Assembly (NCBI GenBank): GCA_943788025.1 | Contig: CALSOR010000004.1 | Span: forward strand, 620,001-684,000 | DNA length: 64,000 bases | Direction of reading: 5' to 3' | DNA from: JABAAE01 sp905480545 | Lineage (GTDB): Bacteria; Planctomycetota; Planctomycetia; Pirellulales; Pirellulaceae | Shown: positions 1 through 9,500 of the stretch, one piece after another | Layout: every line of letters begins with the position of its first letter | How positions within the stretch are numbered: position 1 is the stretch's first letter | Notes under the pieces: model-generated | What the model was told of the DNA's origin: nothing | What the model saw: the letters and a program-made list of their open reading frames with translations, nothing else | The model's database searches: none | Translations under genes and position numbers: made by a program

Positions 1-1
1 T

Positions 2-130
2 TCCCACAAAAAGTTCAACAAGTTCTTTGACTATTTTGCCTGCAACCGGCTGGGGCTTCCAATTGAAGGAGTCAGCGGCCAAGCTACCTTTCGCGGTTTC
101 GTTTCGGACCATCGTTTCATCTACCTTTAA
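2..130 (+). CDS. C-terminal fragment of a truncated CDS (window edge)
   Basis: An open frame enters from the left edge (codon phase starts at base 2) and ends at a TAA at 128-130, leaving 42 residues that end in FVSDHRFIYL. The residue mix (aromatic and basic, no low complexity) looks coding, but the fragment is too short to place in a family. It lies on the same strand as cysK, 157 bases upstream of that start, so it may be the preceding gene. Confidence is limited because only the tail is visible. Confidence 0.4.
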   Translation, partial: SHKKFNKFFDYFACNRLGLPIEGVSGQATFRGFVSDHRFIYL

Positions 131-287
131 TTGAATGCTTCAGGATTGTTCAGTATTTGCCATGAAACGCCGATCGAGCAAGCCACCCAATCGAAAATCA
201 TCTGCGTTGACCCGCTTTTTCGAGCTTTGTTATACTCTCGGGTACGTATTCGACGGCTCAACGAAATTAAATAAAAGGACCCAACGC

Positions 288-1247
288 ATGGCCACCGCAA
301 ATTTTCCTGGAATTCGCGACGACATTACTCAATGCATCGGCAACACCCCGCTGGTAAAAATCCGTCGGATCTCCGAGGGTTGTGTCGCGACTGTGGTTGG
401 AAAAGTCGAAAACATGAACCCGCTTTGGAGTGTCAAAGATCGCATTGGCCGTGCGATGATTGACTCGATGGAAAACAAAGGCTTGATCAAAGACGGGACT
501 GTTATAATCGAGCCCACCAGCGGCAATACAGGAATCGCTTTGGCTTATGTTTGTGCTGCTCGTGGATACACGCTAAAAGTCTGCATGCCTGAAAGCATGA
601 CAATTGAACGCCGTCGCCTGTTGAAAGCGTTAGGGGCAGAGGTGATTTTGACGCCGGCAGCGGAGGGAATGCCAGGTGCTGTCAAGCGAGCAACCGAGAT
701 GGCAGAAGCAAACGACAATTACGTCATGCCACAACAGTTCAAGAATCCGGCCAATCCGGAAGTCCACCGCAAAACAACGGCAGAAGAAATTTGGCGTGAC
801 ACAGAGGGACAAATCGACATCTTTGTTTCGGGTGTTGGAACCGGCGGCACAATCACCGGAGTTTCAGAGGCATTGAAAGAGCGAAAACCTGACATGAAAA
901 CCATTGCGGTAGAACCGGCCAACAGCCCAGTGATTACACAGCGCCGCAGTGGCGAAACCATTCAACCTGGAAAACATACCATCCAAGGGATCGGTGCCGG
1001 CTTTATTCCGGATGTTTTGAATATCGATATTATTGACGAAGTAATGCTCGTTAAAGACGAAGATGCTGCAGCAACGGCGCGAGGACTCTCAGAAAAAGAA
1101 GGCTTGTTCTGCGGTATCAGTTGCGGAGCCGCAGCATGGGCAGCGCTAGAGGTCGGTCGCCGCCCAGAAAATGCTGGCAAACTGATCGTGGTCGTGCTTC
1201 CAGACCTTGGTGAACGCTACTTATCGACCTCACTTTATCCAGAATAA
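288..1247 (+). CDS. cysK: Cysteine synthase (O-acetylserine sulfhydrylase)
   Basis: PLP-dependent enzyme that makes L-cysteine from O-acetylserine and sulfide in the cytosol. The 319 residues match the usual CysK length. Visible motifs are NTPLV near the N terminus, the PLP-lysine segment SVKDR, EPTSGNTGIALA that holds the substrate, the phosphate-binding GVGTGGTITG and the C-terminal GISCGAAAWAA. The frame is open upstream to an ATG at 135, but the first 51 residues of that version have no counterpart in the family. The ATG at 288 follows an AAAAGGA ribosome site and starts the normal sequence MATANFPGI. The gene is followed by IS debris rather than an obvious terminator of its own. Confidence 0.95.
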   Translation: MATANFPGIRDDITQCIGNTPLVKIRRISEGCVATVVGKVENMNPLWSVKDRIGRAMIDSMENKGLIKDGTVIIEPTSGNTGIALAYVCAARGYTLKVCMPESMTIERRRLLKALGAEVILTPAAEGMPGAVKRATEMAEANDNYVMPQQFKNPANPEVHRKTTAEEIWRDTEGQIDIFVSGVGTGGTITGVSEALKERKPDMKTIAVEPANSPVITQRRSGETIQPGKHTIQGIGAGFIPDVLNIDIIDEVMLVKDEDAAATARGLSEKEGLFCGISCGAAAWAALEVGRRPENAGKLIVVVLPDLGERYLSTSLYPE

Positions 1248-1304
1248 GAGAATCAGAATATGAGTTCGATTTAAGACACGCTTAACAAACAAAAATGAAA
1301 ATAG

Positions 1305-1832
1305 AGGTGCTTTCTGGGCGCCGATACTGATTGAATGTCCGTCCATGCTCGTCAACAACTCCCAGTGAACCAGGTAACGCGAATACTCGTCGATGAAATT
1401 CAGCAGGTAGTACTGAATTCCGCCGACCTTCAAATACATTAGATCGGTCGCCCAGATTTCGTCGGGGCGACTCGCTTTTTCTGCCTCGTCGCGATACCGT
1501 TTCTTGCGGCCACGACGAAGACACATCAGCTCTTCACTCAGTAAAATTCGATAAACGGTACTCATACTCAGGTAAGCCACATCGTCGTCAATCATTCGCC
1601 AGGCAAGCTCGCGATGGCGGACGCCTGGATGCTCCAAAGCGTATTTCACCACGGCTTGCTTCTCCTCGGGCAATGCCTCGAAAGCCTGAACGGGCTTGAT
1701 CACCTCACGACGCTCTCGCTTCCAGGATTCTTCTTTCTTCCATCGAAAGTAGCTGGCCCGCGACACACCGAGATGATTCAATACCTCATTCGTTTTCAAC
1801 GAACCAACAAGACCGTATTCTACGGTCTTTTT
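1305..1832 (-). pseudogene. Truncated IS3-family transposase (OrfB-like) remnant
   Basis: Minus-strand frame with an N-terminal helix-turn-helix (HLGVSRASYFRWKKE) followed by the start of an integrase core: WATDLMYLKVGG with the first catalytic Asp, then FIDEYSRYLVHWE with the second. Similarity stops after GHSISIGAQKA near 1305. The remaining frame is unrelated sequence, so the last third of the catalytic domain including the Glu is missing. The nominal start is a TTG at 1799, but the frame stays open to 1832, just after a TGA. This is a dead insertion-sequence fragment lying tail-to-tail with cysK. No terminal inverted repeats or target duplication could be made out. Confidence 0.8.
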
Positions 1833-1833
1833 T
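1809..1833 (+). terminator. Hairpin plus T-run; terminator-like, or IS3 control element
   Basis: A perfect 9-base inverted repeat (1809-1817 and 1821-1829, loop TTC) runs directly into six T on the plus strand, which is the form of an intrinsic terminator for cysK read-through. On the minus strand the same bases read AAAAAAG followed by the hairpin, resembling the slippery heptamer and stem of IS3 elements. The frames on either side do not fit a standard -1 shift, so the terminator reading is preferred. Confidence 0.5.
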
Positions 1834-1988
1834 CATGTTCTAAGTTTCGCCTCGATTTTGCATTTTGAAAAAGAAGCAATGCGAATTTCCACGCGAATCG
1901 GCGTCACTTGGCGAAATCACGGTCCGCTATTAACTTTCGCAAGATAGATTAGTTTATAAGAAAACATTACTCACGATTTGGATGAACT

Positions 1989-2462
1989 ATGTCATTGTTT
2001 GGAAATCCCAGCTACCAATACCGCGAAACCTACTTCATTCTCTTCGAGGAGGACCAACGTCCCAGTCCTGATGCATTTATTGCTGCGATTGCGGAATTAG
2101 GTGATCGCTATGAAATCAAGGAAATCCACAAGGACTCAGATGAGCAGCTTGAATCCATGACAGTTGTTTCACCCAGTGATTTTGCTGGAATGGACATCAC
2201 GTATGTGGATGGCGAAGAGGTGCTGGAGCAGGTTGGTGAATTGAACGAGCAGTTCAGAACAACAACACTGACCGGAGACGAGATGAAAAAAATCGCTCGT
2301 ATCGGAAAGTGTCGAGCACGTTTCGACATCCTGCATTTTGAAGAAATCACGACCAGCGAAGATGATTTCCTTGACCCAGGCTCTTTGTTAACGGTCGTGG
2401 AAAAAATTGCGAATTTGTGTGGTGGTGTCGGCATCGATCGTGAATCGCTCACCATTATTTAA
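1989..2462 (+). CDS. Conserved hypothetical protein coupled to yeiP
   Basis: 157 residues, soluble, acidic, with no signal peptide or membrane segment. It starts MSLFGNPSYQYRETYFILF and ends DRESLTII. I do not recognise a named domain. The pattern of alternating strands and helices (a strand-rich start, then a helix around DAFIAAIAELGDRY) suggests a compact alpha/beta fold. Its stop lies 42 bases before the yeiP ATG, and only 3 bases before an upstream in-frame TTG of yeiP, so the two are probably co-transcribed. That makes a role alongside translation or this EF-P paralogue possible, but this is context only. Confidence 0.75.
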   Translation: MSLFGNPSYQYRETYFILFEEDQRPSPDAFIAAIAELGDRYEIKEIHKDSDEQLESMTVVSPSDFAGMDITYVDGEEVLEQVGELNEQFRTTTLTGDEMKKIARIGKCRARFDILHFEEITTSEDDFLDPGSLLTVVEKIANLCGGVGIDRESLTII

Positions 2463-2504
2463 CGATTGAATTCAACGAGTCCCTCCAAAGCAGGCAAACC
2501 GAAA

Positions 2505-3068
2505 ATGCTCGCCAAACAAGTCAAAACTGGCGCCATTGTTGTTCACAATGGCGCCCCAGTTGTTATCAACAAAGTTCAGGTCAACACTCCGTCAGCGCGC
2601 GGTGCCGCAACGCTTTACGAATTTGTTGCCAAGAACATCGTGACAAAACAAAAGATCGACATCAAATTGAAAGGAACCGACAACTTGGACGAAGCGGACT
2701 TTCAAACTCGTGAAATCAAGTTGATGTACACTGACAATGAATCGGCACACTTTCTTGATCAGGAAAACTATAACCAGTATTCGCTGCCATTAGTTGACGT
2801 CGCGGACGAAATCCGATTCGTCACCGAAGAACTGGAAGGGATGAACGCGATGATTTACAACGACGAGTGCGTTGGAATTACCCTGCCGGCCTCGGTAGTT
2901 TTGAAGATCGACCAATGTGATCCGGGCGTCAAAGGGAACTCGGCAACCAGTCGCACAAAGCCAGCAAAATTGGAAAGCGGTGTCGAGATCCAAGTTCCTG
3001 AATATCTGAAAGAAGGCGATGTGGTCAAAGTGGATACACGGACCGCTTCATTTCTTTCGCGAGCCTAA
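2505..3068 (+). CDS. yeiP: Elongation factor P-like protein (YeiP/EfpL type)
   Basis: Three-domain EF-P relative that binds stalled ribosomes next to the P-site tRNA. The decisive segment is TPSARGAATLYEF, matching the YeiP loop with PTARGAATLY instead of the lysine-bearing loop of canonical EF-P. The C-terminal region has the YeiP/EF-P signature GVKGNSATSRTKPAKLESG and VQVPEYL-like IQVPEYLKEGDVVKV. From the ATG at 2505 the protein is 187 residues, the normal length. A TTG at 2466 would add 13 residues without family support. The arginine at the loop tip implies the factor is unmodified or modified differently from lysine-type EF-P, which is known for this subfamily and not visible here. Confidence 0.9.
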   Translation: MLAKQVKTGAIVVHNGAPVVINKVQVNTPSARGAATLYEFVAKNIVTKQKIDIKLKGTDNLDEADFQTREIKLMYTDNESAHFLDQENYNQYSLPLVDVADEIRFVTEELEGMNAMIYNDECVGITLPASVVLKIDQCDPGVKGNSATSRTKPAKLESGVEIQVPEYLKEGDVVKVDTRTASFLSRA

Positions 3069-3131
3069 CAACACCGCTACCCACCTGCGACAAACATCCT
3101 CCAACGCAAACATCCCCCAACGCAAACGAAA

Positions 3132-4649
3132 TCAGGTCACATTGATTTCACTGATATATCTCGCCGCTTCGTTACCGGTCAAGACATCGGATTCGCCATA
3201 GTATGCGGGTAAGCATACCCGAAACTCCGTTCCAACACCGACAGTCGATTCGACTGAGACCCTGCCACCGTGCCCCTTTACGATTCCGACAACCGAAGCC
3301 AATCCAAGACCGCGTCCCTTATTCTTTTTGGAATAAAAAGGATCGAATAAGAACTGCAAGGTCTCCTCGTCCATTCCAACACCATCGTCTTTACAGCTAA
3401 TCACGTGAAACTCAGTCATTGAATTCCGAGACTCTAAATAAGTCGAACCGGGTTGATTGCGATCAACCGATCGGGTCGACAGCGATAATTCAATCTGCCC
3501 TGCATCACCGACGGCCTGTATCGCGTTGGTCATCAAATTTAAAACCACCTGCTGAATCTGTGTAGGCATTCCGAGCGTGAAAAATGGTTCTGGCGAATCA
3601 GAGAATCGCACAGTAACAGCTTTTGGAATGGTTGAGAACAAAACTTGAATCGCGTCGGTGATTTGTACCCCGATGTTCACTTTTTGCAATTCACGGGGTG
3701 CCCGCCCGCTAAATTGGAGCATTTGTTGGCAAATATCTACGGCTGTCGTCGAGGACTTTTCGATGTCGTCAATCCGCTCTAGATCGGATTTACGATTCTG
3801 CTGAACATCCAGCTTTAATAAATCCAGATTAATTAAGATAGCCGTCAAGATATTGTTAAAATCGTGTGCTATCCGACCGGCCATTACCGACAAACCCTCC
3901 AGGCGCTGCGACCTGGCAATCTCCTCTGTTCTCTTTTGCTCCTTTTGCTTTTCAAGGTTCTCATCCTCGAACTGACGGCCTAACTTGGTTTCGGGTTGCG
4001 GTTCTTCAAATGAGACCTGTAGTTGCGTAGTGTTCTCCAGGACCGATTTCTCTATTTCTTTCTTTTTCGTAATATCCTCCGCGACGCCAAACTCAGTGGC
4101 TTCGTCTTCAGGATCGACATAGCTTCGTGCATGAATCCACTTGATCCGACCGTCGGCCATAACCAACCGGAATTCATGATCGACTTTCCCGCGGCAGAGA
4201 TTCGACTCAAAACTGCGACGAACAGAGTGCAAATCATCGGGGTGGATGTTTTGAAAGAAGGTCTCCGGATCTGAACACAGTACATCGCAAGTTGATTCCC
4301 AGACCTTTTCGTACGACGGGCTGATGAAGGCAACCTGCTTACCTTTTCGTATCCAATGCACCTGAGGAATCACGTTGATCAATCGGTCGAACGCATGGCT
4401 TGCAACGGAATTCGAATAGGCTCGACGAAAGAATTGAAGGACGGCAATTCCATGCAGTAAAGCGATCAGTGCAGAGAAAAACGATAACCAAAAATAAAAT
4501 TCGCCACGAAAGAAACAACAAGACAGAATGATCGAGATGATACAAAGCGTGATGGGCGGGATCAAATGAAAAACAAGGTTCCGGCTCATGATCGCTTCGA
4601 GTCGAGAAGCAAATTCTGTCCTCGATTTTGTATGGTCTATTTCCATGTT
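3132..4649 (-). CDS. Membrane PAS sensor histidine kinase
   Basis: About 505 residues from the ATG at 4649 (a GTG at 4685 is an alternative). Two adjacent N-terminal membrane segments (LVFHLIPPITLCIISIILSC and FYFWLSFFSALIALL) are followed by a PAS fold with the typical DPETFFQNIHPDDLHSV and a PAC end (FGVAEDITKKKEIE). A short coiled linker then leads to the dimerisation/phosphoacceptor helix AGRIAHDFNNILTA (His about 262) and an HATPase domain with N box NLMTNAIQAV, G1 DDGVGMD and G2 GRGLGLASVVGIVKGHGG. No receiver is fused and no response regulator is adjacent, so it is an orphan kinase in this window. The stimulus is unknown. Confidence 0.9.
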   Translation of the reverse strand, partial: NMEIDHTKSRTEFASRLEAIMSRNLVFHLIPPITLCIISIILSCCFFRGEFYFWLSFFSALIALLHGIAVLQFFRRAYSNSVASHAFDRLINVIPQVHWIRKGKQVAFISPSYEKVWESTCDVLCSDPETFFQNIHPDDLHSVRRSFESNLCRGKVDHEFRLVMADGRIKWIHARSYVDPEDEATEFGVAEDITKKKEIEKSVLENTTQLQVSFEEPQPETKLGRQFEDENLEKQKEQKRTEEIARSQRLEGLSVMAGRIAHDFNNILTAILINLDLLKLDVQQNRKSDLERIDDIEKSSTTAVDICQQMLQFSGRAPRELQKVNIGVQITDAIQVLFSTIPKAVTVRFSDSPEPFFTLGMPTQIQQVVLNLMTNAIQAVGDAGQIELSLSTRSVDRNQPGSTYLESRNSMTEFHVISCKDDGVGMDEETLQFLFDPFYSKKNKGRGLGLASVVGIVKGHGGRVSVESTVGVGTEFRVCLPAYYGESDVLTGNEAARYISEINVT

Positions 4650-4741
4650 ACTTGTGATCCAAGTTTTACCGAGACCATTATGCACCAGACTGCGCGTCGT
4701 GACGAATCCTGATTTCTCGAATTTACGACTGAAACGGTCGC

Positions 4742-5680
4742 CTAGGAGGCAACAACTTGATCCAGATGTACATCCATTTGCGGATACGGAATGCCAATTT
4801 CAGCGCGATCCAATGCATATTTGGTTGCTCGAATCAGTTGCTGCTTGACCTCCCAAAACATGTCAGCCTTTACCCAAACTCTTAATTGCCAATCTATTGA
4901 AGACCCACCCAGTTCCTGCAACATGACAACCGGCTCAGGCTCTTTCAAAGTATTCTTCAGGTTCGCGAGAACGCCTTCAAGTACAGCTCTAGTTTGGTCC
5001 AAGTCCGCCGCATATTCAGTTCCTACGTTAACATCGATCCGACGTTTCGAATGATGGCTAACGTTTTCGATTGTCGCCCCAAAAACAGAGCTATTGGGGA
5101 TAATGACTCGACGATTATCGACGGTATCCAAAGTGGTTGCAAAAAGATCAATTTCATTTACCGTTCCAGCTTCGCCACCAACCTTTACAAATTGTCCTAC
5201 CTTGAATGGCCGGAAAACGAGCAGCATCACGCCGCTTGCAAAATTAGACAACGTTCCTTGGAAGGCCAATCCGATGGCAAGACCCATTGCTCCGAGTACG
5301 GCGGCGAACGATGTCGTTTCAATTCCAAAGATACTCAAACAACCGAGAAGCCCAAGTGCCATCACAGCCCAGCGAGCCATCTTTGCAAAAAATTTGGTCA
5401 ACGTCTCATCAAACTTTGCTTTTTCGAGCCCCCGAGTTACAACACGTGACAGGATCCCGGAAATGATCCACGTTACAAATAGAATAATCAGGACTTTGAT
5501 TGCACCGATTCCATACGGAATTCCGTATTCAACGGCAGCCTGCACCCATTCCGGCGAGTCGCTGGGCAATAGCGATCTGACGTTGTCCTTCACCGCATTG
5601 GTTGTTGCATCAGCGGGAGGCTGAACAACAGGAACTTCAGTTTTGGATACGTCTTGTGTGATCAACGGAATGAGAACCAT
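4742..5680 (-). CDS. Small-conductance mechanosensitive channel (MscS family)
   Basis: 312 residues. After a polar N-terminal stretch come three hydrophobic segments: IGAIKVLIILFVTWIISGIL, the MARWAVMALGLLGCLSIFG helix and the pore-lining helix AVLGAMGLAIGLAFQGTLSN with the Gly/Ala packing typical of MscS TM3. Then follow the beta domain (FKVGQFVKVGGEAGTVNEI) and a C-terminal alpha/beta region. The channel opens under membrane tension to release solutes during hypo-osmotic shock. Length and topology match the minimal MscS type. It lies in the same orientation as the histidine kinase downstream, separated by 92 bases, with no sign of coupling. Confidence 0.92.
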   Translation of the reverse strand: MVLIPLITQDVSKTEVPVVQPPADATTNAVKDNVRSLLPSDSPEWVQAAVEYGIPYGIGAIKVLIILFVTWIISGILSRVVTRGLEKAKFDETLTKFFAKMARWAVMALGLLGCLSIFGIETTSFAAVLGAMGLAIGLAFQGTLSNFASGVMLLVFRPFKVGQFVKVGGEAGTVNEIDLFATTLDTVDNRRVIIPNSSVFGATIENVSHHSKRRIDVNVGTEYAADLDQTRAVLEGVLANLKNTLKEPEPVVMLQELGGSSIDWQLRVWVKADMFWEVKQQLIRATKYALDRAEIGIPYPQMDVHLDQVVAS

Positions 5681-5792
5681 AAGGACTCCTAGAATAAGAA
5701 GTAAAATTTGGTACGAATGAGAATAGAGTGACGGGTGAGTCGCTCACTATTTCGATAATCACAAATTAGAACAAAAACCAGGTAATCAAGCA

Positions 5793-6446
5793 GTGGCAAA
5801 ACCAACAACAAACTTTGTCGATGAAGTTATCAAGAGACGACGCACCGAAAAAGTACTCGCAATAGGGAACAGTCCACCGCAGCTCAAAGAAGCTGAGATC
5901 AAACAGTTTGACGAATTGGTTTTTCAGGCAGTGGATGTCGCCGGTTGGGCTCCTTTCCACTACGATCGCAAAAAAGACGGCCTAGCCGAACCGTGGCGTT
6001 TCACGATATTCAAGGCCCATCGTTGCCGCGAGATTGCCAAACATTTTTTCGATTGGTTCACAGATATCAAACCCAACAACAAACTTCCCAAAATGCTTAA
6101 TGCGTGCGGTGCGTTGGTCCTGATCACCTGGTTACCTGAAACCGAAATCGACAACCCGAAAATCGGCCAAGTCAACGAGGAACATTTGGCCGCAGCAGCG
6201 GCGGCAACTCAGAACCTCTTGCTGGCTCTCGAAAGCCGAGAACTGGGGACGTACTGGTCCAGCGGTGGGCAACTCGGTTCACCAGAGTTCTTTCAACGGT
6301 TTGATATGAATCCGGCCGGTCGGTTGATCGCCGCAATATTTGTCCGATATCCAGGATTGCTTGACCATAATGATATCAATGTAATTTCCGGGAAAAATCG
6401 AGAAAAACGGTCACAATGGCAGAATTGGACCCAGGTCATTGACTAG
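5793..6446 (+). CDS. Nitroreductase-family flavoprotein
   Basis: 217 residues from a GTG start at 5793 with AGG 11 bases upstream. It shows the nitroreductase layout: an N-terminal helix with IKRRRTEK, a WAPFHYDRK/EPWRF segment matching the FMN-contacting S/A-P-S-x-x-N-x-Q-P-WRF region of the family (here altered), and a C-terminal part with AAAAAATQNLLLALESRELGTYWSSG. NAD(P)H-dependent FMN reductases of this fold act on nitro compounds, quinones or enones, and the substrate cannot be read from the sequence. It is transcribed divergently from the mscS-type gene. Confidence 0.8.
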   Translation: MAKPTTNFVDEVIKRRRTEKVLAIGNSPPQLKEAEIKQFDELVFQAVDVAGWAPFHYDRKKDGLAEPWRFTIFKAHRCREIAKHFFDWFTDIKPNNKLPKMLNACGALVLITWLPETEIDNPKIGQVNEEHLAAAAAATQNLLLALESRELGTYWSSGGQLGSPEFFQRFDMNPAGRLIAAIFVRYPGLLDHNDINVISGKNREKRSQWQNWTQVID

Positions 6447-6586
6447 GGCAATTGCCTCATTTGCGTTGACTATCCAGTTGGCGAATTTTGTATTTTTTTC
6501 CGTTTTACAAAACGAAAATCCGTTGATAATCTGGATCAGTTATTTTGTTCAACCTTTAAAACTCGCGTTTTGGATTCTTACAAAAA

Positions 6587-9500
6587 TTGTCAACTGTCGC
6601 TGAATCTACAATCTCTTCCGCGGAAGAATTCTCGCAGGAAGTGCTCGCAACCGTAAACGCGCAGACAAAGGAAATCGGGAAGAACATTTTTTCCCGGTTA
6701 TCCCGAAGCAACCCGTGGTTCTTTCAACGTCGTTGGTGGGACGACCGAATCATGGACTGGTCGATGAAAGACGAACAACTCAAGGTTCAACTTTTTCGTT
6801 TCGTCGACGTACTGCCCATGTTGACCACAAACGACCTGATCGTCCAACACTTGCGACAATACCTTGGCCAAGCTTCTCATGCTCTGCCCTGGTTTCTGAA
6901 GCTAGGACTCAATCTGTTTGCAAAGTCCTCGCCAACTCGGTCGATCGTTGCGAACGTCGCTAAGATGGGTGCGTCGAATTTTGCAAAAAAGTTTATCGCT
7001 GGCACCAATGCAAAGGAAGTGATCGCATCTGCAAAAGCAGAACGAAAACTTGGACGCGGATTTACGTTGGACATTTTAGGCGAAGCGGTCGCAAGTCAAA
7101 TCGAAGCCGACGGATACTTCGAAGCGTATAAGACGCTTTTGTTGGAAGTCGCGCCCGAGGTCAACACCTGGAAAGACGATAACATTATCGACTTTGATGC
7201 CAATGGACGGATCCCGCGAACGAACCTGTCGGTAAAACTATCGGCGCTTGATCCCCATTTTGATCCCATAGATTTCGACGGAGTGGCAGAACGAGTCGGC
7301 GAACGCTTGCGAGATTTACTCCGTGTCGCCAAAGATCAAAGAGCGTTTATCAACGTCGATATGGAATCTTACGAGAAGAAAGATCTTACGCTTTATATCT
7401 TCAAAAAAATATTAAACGAACCCGAATTTCGCGACCGATCGGATATTGGGATCGTCATCCAGTGCTATTTAAAGGACTCGGGACATGACTTCGTTCAGCT
7501 ACGCGACTGGGCCAAGAAACGCGGTACGCCGGTTTGGGTGCGACTGGTAAAGGGCGCCTACTGGGACTACGAAACGGCGCATGCTCAAGCAGAGGGTTGG
7601 CCAGTACCCGTCTATCAGGAAAAGTGGCAGTCTGATGCAAACTACGAAGCGCAAATCCGTTTCATCATGCAAAACCATGAGTATTTGAGGCCAGCTTTTG
7701 GCTCGCATAACCTGCGTTCGATAGCGCACGGACTCGCCGTGGCAGAACAGCTCAAGATGCCACCCGGTTCGTTCGAAATACAAATGCTCTATGGAATGGC
7801 GGATGCAGAGAAAAAAGCGCTGGTAGATCGAGGACATCGCCTTCGCGTTTACATGCCCTATGGTCAGTTGATTCCGGGAATGGCCTACCTCGTTCGACGC
7901 CTACTTGAGAACACAGCGAATGATTCCTTTCTCCGGGTAGGCTCATCATCGAATGTTGATGTCGACCGAATCATGTCGATGCCAAAACGCAGTACCGCCA
8001 TTAGGGCTCAAACCCCTGATACCACGTCAATTGACTCCAAACACATCGAAGAATCGTCATCAAAATCGGAATCCAACAAAACGATGAAAGCAACTTTCAA
8101 AAACGAACCTCCTGTTGATTTTGCTTTGGAGGAAAAACGTGCTGCGATGACGAACGCGTTAACCAAAGTGCGGCAGGACTTTGGTGGAACCTTTCCTTTG
8201 GTCATCGGCGGTGAGAAGATCACGACCTCCGAGTTAATTGAGTCGGTTAATCCATCAAAATCTTCCGAAATTGTCGGCAAGGTATCGATTGCAACCGCTG
8301 CTCACGTTGACCAGGCAGTGGCTGCAGCAAAAGAAGCGTTCAAAACGTGGTCGCGAACCACTGCGGTGGAGCGGGCTGATTTTCTTCACAAGGCCGCTGA
8401 CGAAATGCGGACTCAGTTCTTCGAATTATCAGCGATCATCGTTTATGAATGCGGAAAACCGTGGCGTGAAGCGACTAATGACGTCTGCGAAGCCATTGAC
8501 TTCCTCGATTTCTATGCAGAAAAAGCGATTGAAATGGACGCGGTCAGCGGAGCGGACGTCCCGGGCGAAGAAAATCGGTTTGAGTATCTGCCACGTGGGA
8601 TAGTTGGCGTCATCGCACCCTGGAATTTTCCATTGGCGATTTTAACCGGTATGGCCGCAGCTGGAATCGCGACGGGGAACACCGTTCTGCTGAAACCGGC
8701 CGAACAATCGTCGGTGATTGCGGCGAAATTGATGGAGATCCTTGAAAAGATCTCTTTGCCAGACGGTGTTGCTAATTTTGTTCCAGGCTATGGCGAATCA
8801 GCCGGTGCCCGTCTTGTTGAGCATCCTGATGTTTCACTGATTGTGTTCACCGGATCACGCCAAGTCGGCTTGGCGATCAACGCAAAAGCGGCAGAGGTTT
8901 CGGCCCATGGGGTACCGATGGTCAAAAAAGTGATCGCAGAAATGGGTGGCAAAAACTCAATCATTGTCGACATTGACGCCGATCTGGACGAAGCCGTTTT
9001 GGGAACCGTATATTCAGCGTTCGGTTTTCAGGGGCAAAAATGCTCGGCGTGCAGCCGAGTTATTGTACTTGAAAATGTGTACGATTCGTTTGTCGAACGA
9101 CTTGCCGAATCAGTAAAGAGTTTGATTGTCGGTCCGGCTGACGAGCCAGGCACAATCGTTGGCCCCGTCGTTGACAAAGACGCGCAAAGGAAAATCCTTT
9201 CTTACGTGGAGCTTGGAAAGACAGAAGGACGCGAAGTGGTCTCGTTGGACGTTTCGAAACATGCAGCCCACGGATACTTCGTTCCGCCATCCGTATTCGC
9301 CAATATCTCACCTGATGCAAAAATCGCTCAAGAGGAAATTTTTGGTCCGGTTCTCGCGGTCATCAAAGTCAAAGATCTTGATGAGGCAATCCAAGTCGCC
9401 AACAACACCGAATACGGTTTAACCGGCGGAATTTTCTCTCGCAGTCCCGAAGTCCTCGACCGCGTTCGCCGCGAGTTGATGGTGGGCAACATTTATTTGA

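Noticed and set aside
135..287. Upstream extension of cysK
   Set aside because: The 51 extra residues do not match cysteine synthases, and the ATG at 288 has a good ribosome site.
1827..1833. Functional -1 frameshift site of an IS3 element
   Set aside because: The OrfB frame is already the zero frame of the AAAAAAG heptamer and is preceded by TGA, so a standard -1 shift would leave rather than enter it.
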